From Vermamoeba vermiformis (Eukaryota; Tubulinea; Echinamoebida), in the NCBI GenBank assembly GCA_045837725.1, contig JBEWZL010000121.1, positions 248,001 to 312,000 of the forward strand: 64,000 nucleotides of DNA, written 5' to 3'. Below the pieces are notes generated by a model that was not told the DNA's origin, ran no database searches, and saw only the letters and a program-made list of their open reading frames with translations. A program made the translations under genes and the position numbers. Of this stretch, positions 25,515-38,019 are shown piece by piece (position 1 is the first letter of the stretch; each line of letters starts with the position of its first letter).

Positions 25515-25782
25515 TCAACTCGATAGGTGCTTATATAATATATTATAGTAACATAACCGCCGTAGTATTAGTATAACAATAAAAATCTAAAAATATGCAT
25601 GCCCATGTCACTCTGTACTAGCGCTAGCCTGGTTACACTATGCAGTGCGAATGTAGGGTAGCTGCGTGTTTAGGTGTGTATATAGTGACCCTTATTAGTC
25701 CACAAGTCATTGCGTGGGGCCTGTCACAGCAGTGCAATTCTGTCTTTCCTCCCAATCTATCAGCACAACCACAACTGTTGCA

Positions 25783-26605
25783 ATGGTGCATGTTGTCATA
25801 GGAACCACTAATAAAGCCAAAATTAAGGCCGTAAGTGCAATTTTTGCGTCATAAATTGGACGGCGGTTAATTCAAGATCCAGGTTGAGATCGTTGTCAAT
25901 CAGATCTGGCCTCAAGAGCAACACAAAATCGAAGGCCACTCAGTAGAATCGGGTACATTATATCTATATACTCGTGATTAATATTAACGATTTCTTTATG
26001 CAGGAGTAAGCGCACAACCCTTTTCAGACGAAGAATGCATTCGTGGAGCCACTGTAAGCCTGATTAACTTGATATTGACCATGTGCTTATGTAATGTATA
26101 TAGAATCGCGCACGGTCTGCCTTAGAAAAAGTAAACAACGAAGCGGACTTCGCTGATCGGACTCGAAGGAGGGATCCAACAAATTGGCGCAGCTTATTTC
26201 GAGTGCGGATGGATAGTGATCATTAGCAAAGATGTAATTATACTCTGCATACATAAATGAGTAACGCACTAACACGGCACGTGCAGGGTCGAATCGGGAT
26301 AGGCAGTTCAGGGCGGTTCTTAGTGGCGCAACACATCATTGACGAGCTGATTGGCGGCAAAGAACTCGCGGAGGTGATTGATCAGCTCTCTGGCAAGACT
26401 GATGTGCGCTCCAGTTGGGTGAGTACTGCGTGCTTGTGGTGCGAGGTTGATTCTGACACGTGTCATTCAGGGCATGATGGGCGAGATCACCAATGGTGGA
26501 CTGACACGTGACATTGCCTATTCGCACGGAGTGTGGTTCGCATTTGCACCGTTCATATCTCCGCGCCAGTACTGGGAGCTAGATGTAAATACCAGCGACA
26601 AATAA
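25783..26605 (+). CDS. Inosine/xanthosine triphosphatase (YjjX/DUF84 family)
   Basis: Several exons starting MVHVVIGTTNKAKIKA, the family N-terminal substrate-binding strand. Later blocks are SVESGVSAQPFSDEECIRGA, NRARSALEKV, AIGLEGGI, GSSGRFLVAQHIIDELIGGK and GMMGEITNGGLTRDIAYSHG. These match the bacterial YjjX non-canonical NTP phosphatase. Known role of the family: removes ITP and XTP from the nucleotide pool. The intron before GMMGEI ends with the palindrome TGACACGTGTCA. Confidence 0.88.
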
Positions 26606-26767
26606 ATAGCCCAGCATTAACTACTACTGTACTGCATTTAAGGGGGTTTTATTGTTCGAAAATATATGTACATTATTTCAAAATCGAGAGGTGGGGGAGG
26701 GTTCGTGTGAATCACGTGCTGGATGCAGAGCAGATCCACCACGCAATCAGCGAGGACAAATACGCAC

Positions 26768-27914
26768 TTATAGCGTGTCCATAATGGAAGTGCGCAATTG
26801 GCTGACAATGTTGCCAGGCTCTTGGTTGTGCAATTTGAAGATGGATTCAATGACAGCAATCTCCGGGGCAGTGGTGTCCATGCCGCAGAAGGCGACCCAA
26901 TCGTTGACCACGAGACCAGCGCCAATCACTTCTGAGCCACGGTTCACGGTGCCAGCGACGAGCGGGACTTGCAACAGAGCTGACAACTCGTCGCGGTCTT
27001 CAACGCTGGTGCGGCTGTGCACGAGACCACCTTGATTGGACAGCGAGCAGTACGAGCCCACGAGCGCATTGCCAGCGATGGTTTGACGGAAGACTTCAAC
27101 GCCGAGCACGTCAGCGACAATCTCTTCGGTCTCGCGATCAATGTCGGGGTGCAACAGACACACGTAGTCGTTGCACACGATGCAATTGCCCAGTGCGCTC
27201 AATCGTTCTTCGACTCTTTGGACGACGACAGAGTCAGGCAGAGCATTGCGAATGTGAAGGAGTTCTTGGTCGGTGGTGGTGTTCGGGACTAACAAACCGC
27301 GTCTGTTGCCTGGATGAAAAATAATGGATCCGATCAGCAATTTTTCAGCAACTTGTTTTAAACCAATTATTCTCCAAATTCAATAACTTAATAATGCAGA
27401 CTTCTCACAATTAAAAGATCACAATTAGTCTATAATTTACAATTGAGCATCTCGAGATCGATCGAATTAATAATTTTAAGAAATTGATGCGTAAGCGCAA
27501 TCGAGGCACTAGTAATTACCTGCAGTTAATCGTCCGACAATTCTGCAGCCAGCGATCGATGTGTAAACGATTGGGATGTGATCTGCCAACTCGTTTTCAA
27601 ATACTTTGTAATGTTCGGAGCCTCCATAAGCCAAGAGGCAGTATGAGTTGGTAAGCTTGGTGAATACACCAATATCGCTGCTATTTTCGAATTGAGCTCC
27701 TACGGAAAAAATATGAGATGAGAATCCTTTTTTTTTCGCCAATATTTGTTTTCGAGTTTAAAGCATATTTAATTAGTAATAGAAATCGTAATAATATATT
27801 AAACGTTAATTTAATTATTTGTTATTTTAATGACGATTGCTGTTAATTATTAAATTATCCAGATCAGATCAAACAACTTCACGAACGAATTCGCGACAAC
27901 TTACTGATCGCCAT
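26768..27914 (-). CDS. EIF6: Translation initiation factor 6 (eIF6)
   Basis: First exon codes MAI (start 27914) and splices to [20 protein letters not shown], then [120 protein letters not shown] and [10 protein letters not shown]. Near-complete match to eIF6 over about 245 residues. Known role: anti-association factor on the 60S subunit and in 60S biogenesis. The start was chosen because MAIRAQFEN aligns with the conserved MAVRASFEN. Confidence 0.96.
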
Positions 27915-28252
27915 TTGTCGGTGGTAATAATAGTTGGTTAAAAGAGTGGTGTGGCCTTCTCTTTTTGGTGACTAATTAAAATTGGAACGTTCCGCACGCA
28001 AGTTTTTGTTTTTGACGCTCGAGAGGTTATGCGAAAAACGCAAGAAGAGGGTATTTTTAAATTTAAACGCGATTAGACCTAGAAACGAGAAATTAGTCAT
28101 AAAATTGGAATACCGTTTGCTCGATTTTCGGAATACCACAACTTCACTCCAGATGCCGTGTAGATCCTTCCAGAACAGCTCAGAAAAATCGTTGGATCCA
28201 TTTACCCTAAATGTGCAGCGGTATTCCAAAGTTGCTACAACTACTTTTTCGA
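27915..28252. other. Intergenic between eIF6 5' end and the next minus-strand gene
   Basis: Overlapping open frames on both strands (27972-28229 minus, 27982-28278 plus) show no recognisable motif and are mutually antisense, so I treat them as chance. Promoter of eIF6 expected here. Confidence 0.5.
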
Positions 28253-29850
28253 TTATTCAGTTAACGACAAGAAATTGAGATCAAGAAGAGTTTCTTGTTT
28301 ATTGTCAGAATTATCGCTCTTATTTTTCCTACTCAGATCTGGTGGAGTCCACAACGAAGACGTAACAACGGGGGTCTTCAATTGACTTGTATTGTACATT
28401 GCAGGCAGATGTGGCTCACTTGGCTTGTTCTGTCCAAACAGCCCCTTCAATCGTGCGCTGAGTGTGCGGCCCTCGCGCTGCATGCGCTCTTCAATCAGCG
28501 CAGCTTGTTTGTCTGCGAGGTGACTGGCCCACTTGGCCGTACTGTGCGAGAGCAGCAGGGCAATCAGTGCTACGTCGTGCGGTCTGCGCCCCCACTTGAG
28601 TGCTATTTGCGTCACGAGATCTGTCACCACTTCCCTAATAAGGCAAGTGTTAGTCAATGGTCACGTGCTGCACAACGGAGGTGTACATGTATTGTTCGGC
28701 GCGGAAGGAGGGCCAGTAGCGCAGTGCCCAGCGACCGACATCATTCGTGACTCCTTTCACCACCCAGCCAAAGTCCTCTTCTTGCCAGCTGCGAGGTGTC
28801 AGTGCGTGAACAGTGCTCAGTATTGGGTGGCATAGGACAGACTTACTCCTGGTTCACAGCGAGGGTGCTGGAGGTGACGACATTCACGTACCCAAAATAC
28901 TCTTGCCACGTGCAGTGTTCAGCGTCACTCGCCCAGTGCTATCACACAGTTAGTATTGTGCTGTGATTATGTATCAGTTCCGTACAGTGAGGGCGAGTTT
29001 GTCCAAGATTGCAATCACGTGATCGAGTTCCATCTCATCGCGCACCACTTGGCCCACAAATTCACCAATCTCTTCAGGTGTCCACAGCAATGCAGTGTCG
29101 AGACTCGAGCGCGGCACGTGATCGTTGATTGGCACGCGTGGGATGTGCGCGACAAGATCAGCAATCTCATCGGGAGTCCAGCCCTTCGCGATGTTAATGC
29201 CGCGCGTGTGCGTGATGACAATGCGCATGAGATCGCGCACATTGATGTCACGTGATCGGGGATTGTAGAGCAGTGCCACGAACAGCTGTTTGAGTTCAGG
29301 GACCGAGAGATATTCGCGCAACAGATTGGGCAGTGTCGAGTCTGCCTCGGACTGCTGCACAAAATCAATCACAATCTCCGCGGTGAGATTTGCGTCACGT
29401 GACAGTGATTCGCGCAACAGGTCCGGCAATTGATCTGCAATGCGCACGAGCTGTTCTTCGTACTCGATGACGTTCATATCACTAGTGCACGGTGAGTGGC
29501 AATGCAGAGAGACATCCTTATTAATACAACTGCACCTACCTCTCATCAGGAGCGCGCAGCTGATCCAACAGTCGTTTACGATATTCAGTGCTCAGCGAGG
29601 CAAAGTGCGACAGTTGACTCTGCAGTGCAGCGACTTCACGGGACTCAGTGCCCTTCTGCGGATGTAATGAGATGAGATGTATATGGACATTGTATATGAC
29701 TACCTTGCTGAGCTCTGTGCTGTACAAACACCGCCGCAAGTACGCGAGTGACACTGGTGCGCGTCGAGTGCGTGAAAACAGAGAGTGGCGTGCAGTGACC
29801 GAGCAGCGAGTGCGCAGTGTGAGTGTCAGTACGCGACGTAGTGATTGCAT
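28253..29850 (-). CDS. Unrecognised protein with mitochondrial-type presequence
   Basis: Minus-strand gene of about six exons. The N-terminus MQSLRRVLTLTLRTRCSVTA is strongly basic with no acidic residue for over 40 positions, typical of mitochondrial import. The mature part is helical and acidic: EEQLVRIADQLPDLLRESLS, RDLMRIVITHTRGINIAKGW, TPDEIADLVAHIPRVPINDH, TPEEIGEFVGQVVRDEMELD. The repeated W-TPxEI-x2-(L/F)V pattern (GWTPDEIADLVAHI and LWTPEEIGEFVGQV) suggests a duplicated helical unit. The C-terminal exon (28253-28657) codes IALKWGRRPHDVALIALLLS and a polar tail. I do not recognise the family. Confidence 0.7.
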
Positions 29851-30180
29851 AGTGCTAATAGTGTAATGGGGGTTAGTTGAGCGCAATATTAATACGGAGC
29901 GGACTATCCTTACACTTAGTAGTCGTGATAAATTTAATTAAATTTATTATGGTTGTGCCTAATTTATTAACATAAATTTTCTTCTTAATCACGAATTTTT
30001 AATTTTAGATGAGATCACGATCTACTTACAAGTACTTTTGTTGAAGTTCTTATTCTAAATACAGAACATGAAAATATCTTTGTTCAATAAATAACGAGGT
30101 CGTTGAGGTACCGGTTATGATATTCGAAAATTAATGAAATCGGTTTCACTTTTGTTTTGGATGACACACGACGAACAGAC
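29851..30180. other. Intergenic, divergent promoters
   Basis: AT-rich from 29930 to 30080. No supported gene; a 70-residue minus open frame at 30084-30296 overlaps the TRM5 start antisense and is rejected. Confidence 0.5.
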
Positions 30181-31908
30181 ATGGCGACAAGAGCAATCAG
30201 CAAAGTACTCGATAAGTCACTGTTCACTAAGAAGATACAGCTGCTTGCGCTGAGGATCCCAAGTTCTGAGTGCAAAACAGTGGTTTCAAACTTCAAAAAG
30301 TAATTACAATTTTATTAAATATTATTTGAGTCCGTCCAAAGGTGGCCGCGGCAATGCGCACCGAGGAAAATTAAACAAAAATTTGTAAATAATAATGGAA
30401 CGAAGAATTCTTTATTTTCTCTCAACTAACTCACGACAGATTTTTGCTGAATAAACCGCGCATTTCAAATGTAGAAAAGGATTCAGATGACAGTAAACGA
30501 TTGATATTATTGAAAGAAGGTACAATTGAATACTTTGGTGCGGGCTTTTATTGACACTGTTGCAGATCTGAACGACGTGCCCGATGAAATTCGTAGTAAA
30601 GTGCCGAGTATCGAGGCAATTAAACACGAAATATCACTTGATTATGATTACTGGCCCGCAGGTATGTTTATTATTGTCTATCGACTGAGGTACTGATCGC
30701 AACAATCAGATCACGTACTGCGCGAGGTGTTGCCAGCAGACGTTGAAGTACCTTCGTCATTTGAGACAGTAGGACACATTGCGCACTTGAATCTGCGCGA
30801 TCAACATCTGCCGTACAAACACATCATCGGTCAAGTCATTCTCGATGTAAGTCTCAATCTATTGTTGTGCGTTGTTATTTGAAATAACCAAATTTAGAAA
30901 AATCCCAATATCAAGACAGTCGTGAACAAGCTCGACAGCATCAACACGACATTCCGCACATTTGAAATGGAGGTCTTGGCGGGCATTGATGACTTTAATG
31001 TTGAAGTGGCAAGTACTTTGCAGTCAAGCATTGCTGATCTTTTGACTCATGCCTAATTTAGAAAGAGAGTAACTGCACCTTCCGGTTCAATTACTCCGAA
31101 GTGTACTGGAACAGTCGCTTGCAGACTGAACACGATCGACTCGTGCGCTCATTTAGTGCTTCCAGCGTTATATGTACGCCAATAGTGTTGTCTCCAAGTG
31201 CACTAATTGACACGTGTCTACAGGTGACATGTTTGCAGGTGTGGGGCCGTTCTCCATCCCCGCAGCCAAGAAGTGTGCCATGGTCTATGCGAATGATCTG
31301 AATCCGCAGTCTGTCAAGTACCTCAATGAGAATGCCAAGCTCAACAAGGTGCAAAAACAGATCCGCGCCTACAACATGGACGCACGTGACTTTGTGCGGC
31401 GATTAGTGCGCGATGAACAGGTGAAAATTGATCACGTGATCATGAACTTGCCTGCGTCCGCGGTGCAGTTCTTAGGTACGTCGTGGCATTAGCCGCTTGA
31501 ATATAGCTCACTAACAGCTGTACGTTAGATGTGTTCAGAGACCTGTATCCTGCAGATGCTCAGGCACTGCCTTCAATTCATTGCTATGGATTCTCAAAAG
31601 CTGAAGATCCCCGGGCCGACATTGTGCGCGTAAGTGCCAGCCTAGCTAGTAATAGTTTACTAACAGCTAAATAGCAAATTGAGCAAGTACTTGGCCGGCA
31701 GTTGCATAGCCCTCATGTATTTGAGGTCAGAAATGTAGCTCCTAAGAAATACATGTTCTGTGTTTCATTCACTTTACCTGCTGTGGATGCAGCCGCAGAA
31801 ACAAATTCGCGAAATATGGAGCATAGTCCACCAAATAAGAGACGGAAGCTGAATAATGGAGAGGTTGAAAATACAAATTTATCAGATGAGAAGCAAGAGG
31901 CAAAATAA
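30181..31908 (+). CDS. TRMT5: tRNA (guanine37-N1)-methyltransferase
   Basis: About nine exons starting [20 protein letters not shown]. Conserved blocks in order: [20 protein letters not shown] (D2 domain), [37 protein letters not shown] (SAM-binding), [36 protein letters not shown] (the TRM5-specific NLPA motif, split by an intron) and a Lys/Arg-rich tail with PPNKRRKLN, a likely nuclear signal. Known role: m1G37 methylation of tRNA anticodon loops, in the nucleus and mitochondria. No clear mitochondrial presequence is visible. Confidence 0.94.
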
Positions 31909-32237
31909 AGCGTTGCTTAATTGGTGTAATCGCAGATTTGTTGCCAAACGTTGGGGATAATTCCGTATATAGTAATTTCGTGATTTATCAGCATTTTAAC
32001 TTTCCGTGTCACACGAGATTGCTTCGGATAAACCGGGGAGATACAGGGCGAGATTGTCGGCCAAATTTCCTCCCATCAAAGCTCCTCACAGTTGGAATTT
32101 AATTTTTGTTCTACCATTCTATCTTCAACACTGAGTTGGTAGGCACTCCTCCCATGATTTAACCATAACGTACTCACTCTTATTTCTCGCAGCAAAGTCA
32201 ACTGTCCTCAGCATCAACAGTTAATTAATTTTCCATT
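31909..32237. other. Intergenic between TRM5 and the MAPK gene
   Basis: 3' UTR of TRM5 and promoter of the kinase; no gene or repeat seen. Confidence 0.5.
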
Positions 32238-33762
32238 ATGAACCCTAACGAAGAAATCGATAAGCACGTCCTCAAGCGCTACGAAATTGTACAGAAGCTT
32301 GGCAAGGGTGTAAGTTGATCTTTTGCAATTTTAAAACGGATATTTTAGCATTTTTCCGTACGCGAGATGAGTTTAAAATTTAAATTTTAATTTAACTAGG
32401 CCTACGGTATTGTCTGGAAGTGTATCGACAAAAAAACCAAGGAAACCTTGGCTTTGAAGAAAATTTTTGGTGCTTTCCAAAACGCAACTGATGCCCAACG
32501 AACTTTCCGCGAGATTATGTTTTTGGAAGAGTTGCAGGACCACGAAAACATCATCAAGCTCAAGGACGTGTTGAAAGCTGAGAACGACAAGGACATTTAC
32601 CTGATTTTTGAGTATATGGGTAAGCAGTTACAGTTTTTTTTGTGTGGATTTCATACCAAGCGGTACTTGTTTCCTCACCGTACTTATGCCTTAGAAAGCA
32701 CTTCCACTATTTTTAGTATTTATTCTGCAAGCTAATTTCTGTTTTACTACAGAAACGGATCTCCACGCCGTTATTCGAGCCAATATTTTGGAGGACATTC
32801 ACAAGCGCTACATCATCTATCAGCTGCTCAAGGCCATCAAGTACATGCACACTGGTCAAGTTTTGCACCGCGACATGAAGGTAAGACCTCTCACTGCCTG
32901 CTCTGCGACTGCCTGGTACTAACTTGGTCTATTTTTAGCCCTCCAACTTGCTGTTGAACTCTGAGTGCCTCATGAAGGTCGCTGACTTTGGTCTCGCGCG
33001 CTCCATTGACGACGACACTGAGAGCATTGGTCACCCCGTGCTCACTGATTACGTCGCCACACGTTGGTACCGCGCCCCTGAAATTCTTCTCGGCTCCACC
33101 AAGTACGTGCCTCTTGAGATGTGTGAGCAGAGAGACTAACTGTTGTTTGCGTAGGTACACTAAAGGCGTTGATATGTGGTCTATTGGCTGCATTCTTGGT
33201 GAATTGCTCGGCGGCAAGCCTATGTTCCCTGGTACATCCACTATGAACCAGTTGGATCGCATTATTGAAGTCACTGGTCGACCAAATGCCGAAGACATTG
33301 AAGCTATTCAATCTCCCTTCGCTGGTACCATGCTTGAGACTCTTCCTCCTTCAAATCCGCGCTCGTTGAAACAGATGTACGCCCATGCCCCCGAAGACGC
33401 ACTCGACTTGCTCGAGAAATTGCTGCGATTCAATCCCAAGAAGCGCATCACCGCTGAAGAGGCCTTGGAGCACCCCTACGTCGCACAGTTCCACAACGCT
33501 GATGAAGAACTCAGCTGCCCGCACAAGATCACCATCCCTATTGATGACAACAAGAAGTTCTCGATCTCTGAGTACCGCAACAACCTGTACAACAACATTA
33601 TTGCCAAGAAGAAGGAGAAGAAGAGAGGCTCAGGTGAGTTAGCACGATCTGATTGACTAGCACAAGTACTAACGATGTTTCACAGACAAGGGCGACAAGA
33701 AAGACAAGTCTAAGGACAAGAGCAAGGACAAGTCGAAGCGCAACTCTACTGAAGTCAAATAA
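32238..33762 (+). CDS. MAPK15 (ERK7/8)-like protein kinase
   Basis: Six exons. Gly loop [14 protein letters not shown], with AYG supplied by the second exon; catalytic Lys in [14 protein letters not shown], where the [16 protein letters not shown] block is typical of ERK7/8. [28 protein letters not shown], activation loop [34 protein letters not shown]. The activation motif reads TDY rather than the TEY of animal MAPK15. The tail is short and almost all Lys/Asp/Ser ([17 protein letters not shown]), unlike the long disordered tail of animal MAPK15. Family role: atypical MAPK in autophagy, cilia and secretion. The kinase core looks complete and active. Confidence 0.93.
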
Positions 33763-34046
33763 ACTGACTGCGGATGTGGACTAATTTCAATCAACCAAAA
33801 ACAAACGTCGAAAGATATTACTCCCTGTGTAGACTTACACTTTTTTGTACAGATAGTTAAAAACCTTCAACCCACTTGATAATAAACTGTTACACTAGAA
33901 CCGTTCTTCGTGTTCGAATTCTGCTCGAAATATCAACGGGGCTCGGGAAAAAAGATTTTTGTTCAAATTGAATTAACACTCATTCCTTATTACTATCGAA
34001 TCAAGTACCACGTTAACCCGCTTGTTTTATAAAACCCATTGCAACA

Positions 34047-37000
34047 ATGTCGGGCATGCCTGGTACTAAAGGCTCGATGAGGGGCTTGACAGTGTTCATT
34101 TCAGAGATCCGCAATGGTAAGAGCGCAATTCAAATCTGCTATATTCATATATATGTATTGATATTACTAACGTAGCTGTTGTGCTGTTCGAAGTTTCTTG
34201 CAAATTTATTTTTCCTCATCTAAATTGATAATAATTTCAAACATTACTAGCCTCGACAAAAGAAGAAGAAGAAAGTAAAATCAACAAAGAGATGGCTAAA
34301 ATTAGAAAAAAATTTAAAGAGGCTGGAGCAAAACTTTCAGGCTATGATAGAAGAAAATATGTCAGCAAAATCTTGTATATGTACCTGCTTGGTTATGAGC
34401 CTGATTTCGGCTACATGGAGGCTATTAATTTGATTTCATCGAGCAAATACGCTGAGAAACAAATGGTAATTACGATTATGACGCGAAATTGCAGCGGATG
34501 TGACATACAACCACTGTGAGACTAATCGGATAATATTAGGGATACGTCACACTAGGAGTAGTACTGCACGAGGAGCACGAGATGATCCCGTTGATTATTA
34601 ACTCGCTGCGTCAAGATCTCGAGTCGCGCAGTGAAGTCCACGTCTCGCTGGCCCTGGCAGCAGTGTGCAACATTGGTGGCAAGTCAATGGCCGAGTCACT
34701 CACTCCTGTCGTGCAACGCCTGCTCGTCTCCGCAGCCTCAACACCCATGATCAAGAAGAAGGCTGCCATGTGCATGTTGCGCTTGCAACAGAAATTCCCC
34801 GCGATCGTGTCACCCGAGGAGTGGCGCAGTCAGCTGAACGACATGCTTGCAGAGCCAGACCTCGGCATCATGACTGCCTACATGTCATTCGTCAATGCAC
34901 TCGCCAAGACCTCGCCTGAGCCCTATGCATTCCTCTACAGCAAAGTTGTCGGTGTCATGTCCAAGGTACGGCGGCTCTAATAATAGTCAAGTCCAACACT
35001 AACCCTCGCATCAGATTGTGGTGGGCAAGCGATTCACGCGCGACTACATCTACTATCGCGTGCCCTGTCCCTGGCTGCAGGTCAAGTGTCTCAAGTTCTT
35101 GCAGGCCTATCCTCCGCCACAAGACTCGCAGCTGCTCGGCACACTGCACGACATTCTCTCGCGCATCATTGCGAGTGCAGACAGCGTGAAGGGTCAGAAA
35201 GACAACTCCAAGAACGCGTACAATGCCGTGCTGTTCGAGTGCGTGTCACTCATCATTCATCTCAACACTGACGTCTCACTCTTGCGCGAGACTGCGGCCT
35301 TGTTGGGCAAGTTGTTGGCTGATCGCGGCAGCAACTTGCGCTACTTGGGCTTGGAACTGATGAACAAATTGGCTATTGTACTCAACTCGCAGCTGGAGAG
35401 CGGTCAGAGCAACAAATCAGGCATGAATTTCCAAGAATATCAAGAGACTGTCACCATGGCACTGCAAGATCCTGACATTAGCATTCGTCGTCGTGCCCTT
35501 GACTTGCTATATGGCATGTGCAGTCGCAAGACGAGTCGCAGCATTGTGCTCGAACTGCTCGGCTACTTGCAGAGTCTGAACATCAATCTCTCGGCTGACA
35601 TTGCTATCCGCGAGGAACTGGTGCTCAAAATAGCTATTCTCGCTGAGAAATACGCACCCTCCAACAAGTGGTACGTGGATGTCATGCTCAAGCTGATCAC
35701 TATTGCTGGTGATGTCATGTCGGACGAGATCTGGTTCCGCGTCATCAAAATTGTGACCAATCACCCCGAGATCCAAGAATACGCCACACGCACCATGTTC
35801 CAAGCCATGGCCTCACCGCAGTGCAACGAGACCACTGTGCGCATTGCAGGCTACTTGCTGGGCGAGTACGGCAACTTGGTGGCAAATGACCCGACGATGA
35901 GCCCTGAGCGTCAGACGCAGCTCACACTCTCCAAGCTCGCGACCTCCTCTGAGGGCACGCGCGCCATGCTGCTCTCCACCTTCATCAAGTTCGTCAACAT
36001 CTATCCCGAGGTCACACAGCGCATTCTGCCCATCTTCCGTGCTCATGCGCAGTATCTCAACGCGGAGATTCAACAGCGTGCCGTGGAGTACTTCAATCTC
36101 GCGACTCTCGGTGACGACAAGCTGTTGGAGACGGTGTGCGATGTGATGCCTGCCTTTGGCGAGATTGCAGACGAGGTGGAGGACGAAGATGTGTCGCAGG
36201 ACAATGTGCCCATTGCCAATCTGCTCGAACAGACCAAGCTGCGTCAAGAGCAGTATCAGCTGCAGTACATGAACGACGAGGCCAGTGATGACGACGAGGG
36301 ACTCAACCGCGGTGACGATGAAGACGAGCTCAGTGCGCGCAACTACGGAGCAGCAGGAGCGATGGCCAACAGCATGTATCCGGGCAATCCGCTCTACTCG
36401 CAACAACAACAGGGCGGTCTCAACTTGAACAACTTGAGTCCTGACGAGCGACAGATGTTGATGCAGCTGATTCAGATGCAGCAGCAAGGTGTCGCACTCA
36501 CACCACAACAACAGCAGCTCTTGCAACAGTTGATGATGAAGGCCTCCATGCAGACACAGTACGCGTCACCCACCTCCACCGTCTCCTCCTCGTCCTCGCC
36601 CGTCAACTCGCCCTACAACTCGCAACAGGGTGCGCCGTCCGTGCCACAAGTCACACAGCCCCTCGCAGGCCTCACACTCGAACAGACCGCACAGCTGCAA
36701 CAATTGCTCGCTTTGCAACAACAGCTGCAAGCACAGGGTCAACAACTGTCGCCCATGCAGCAACAGCTCTTGCAGCAGATGATCAATGTGCACATGACCG
36801 CCAAGCAGCTCCAATCAGGCGTCACTTCCAGTCCTGTGCCCGCCCCTCCTCCTCAGCCCCTCGCTGGCAGCACTTCACCCCTCGCCAGCACCGCACTCCC
36901 GAGCTCACAGCTCTCCTCCTCACCGAGCACAGGTGCAGCCCCCACCATGATTGTCGGCATGAACAAGCCCGTGTTCGGTGGTGGCACGTACGACATTACG

Positions 37001-37810
37001 CGCGAGTTTGAAGGTGTGATTCGCTTGGCCAAGGGTGATCCCACTGAACTGCAGCGACAACAAGCGGTGCAAGAAGAGAAGCGCAAAGCTAACTTCCGTC
37101 GCTTGTGTCTGCGCAACGAAGGTGTGTTGTACGAGGACAATGTCGTGCAGATCGGCTTCAAGTCCGAGTACCAGCAAGGCCAGGGCAGACTCGCGCTCTT
37201 CTTTGGCAACAAGACGCAGCAGCCACTCAGCAACTTCAGCGCGAGTGCTGCCTCCACACCACAGCTCACCGTGGCAGTGGCGCAGAAAGAGGCACCTGTG
37301 ATTGAGCCGATGAGTCAGAACAAGCTCTTCTTGACGCTCACCTGTCTCGCACCGTTCACTGAATCGTCCTATCCGTTGCTGAACGTGAACTTTGTGTCGC
37401 AAGGTCGACCAATGAGCATCAAGCACGAACTGCCCGTGAACATCGCCAAGTTCATAGACCCCGTGCCACTCGATAGCACAGCCTTCTTCCAGCAGTGGAA
37501 GCAGACCGGCACTGGCCAAGAGGTGCAAGAGGTGTTCAAGGCCGCGCTCAGCATCAATGTGCCCAACATCTCCAAGCTGCTCAGCATCGGTCTCAGACTC
37601 GCCGTGCTGTCAGATGTGGACACGAATGTCAACAACATTGTGTGCAGTGGGCAGTGCTACACGCACCTCGGACCAGTCGCGTGCCTCGTGCGACTCGAGA
37701 CCAATCCCACCGCGAACATGATCCGCATGACGGTGAAGAGCAACAACACGCAGCTCACTGAAGCGGTCAAACAACTCGTCATGGCACATCTCGCGGTCTC
37801 AGCGGTATAA
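34047..37810 (+). CDS. AP2A1: AP-2 complex subunit alpha (alpha-adaptin)
   Basis: Four exons, about 1,160 residues. MRGLTVFISEIRN joins ASTKEEEESKINKEMAKIRK; then YVSKILYMYLLGYEPDFGYM, LINSLRQDLESR-like HEAT repeats, RDYIYYRVPCPWLQVKCLKF, DPDISIRRRALDLLYGMCS. The trunk ends near 36180. A long Gln-rich linker follows (36390-36900, runs such as QQQLLQQLM), then the ear: PVFGGGTYDITREFEGVIRL with EGVLYEDNVVQIGFKSEYQ, and the platform FIDPVPLDSTAFFQQWKQTG. Known role: cargo and PIP2 binding in clathrin endocytosis. The ear is complete; the extra length over the usual 940-980 residues is all in the Q-rich linker. Confidence 0.96.
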
Positions 37811-38019
37811 TATATAGTACATAGTGGTGTAATTTGTTAATTCTGGCCATAAACAGCCATATTTATTGTTCGGTTTGTGTCGATTTGACATTTCCACGAT
37901 ATCACGGGATATTTCCGTCGGTTATTGAGTTCATTTTCAACACGAACACGTGTCCCGTGCTGACTCAGCTATTATTGTATTAATTCAGTAACATTATTCA
38001 CCACAACTATCACACAATT

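Noticed and set aside
27972-28278. Overlapping sense and antisense open frames
   Set aside because: Mutual antisense overlap in a spacer that should hold the eIF6 promoter, and no recognisable motif in either.
35813-36526. 237-codon minus-strand open frame with His/Leu/Val richness
   Set aside because: Complement of the alpha-adaptin trunk and Q-rich linker; no independent evidence of coding.
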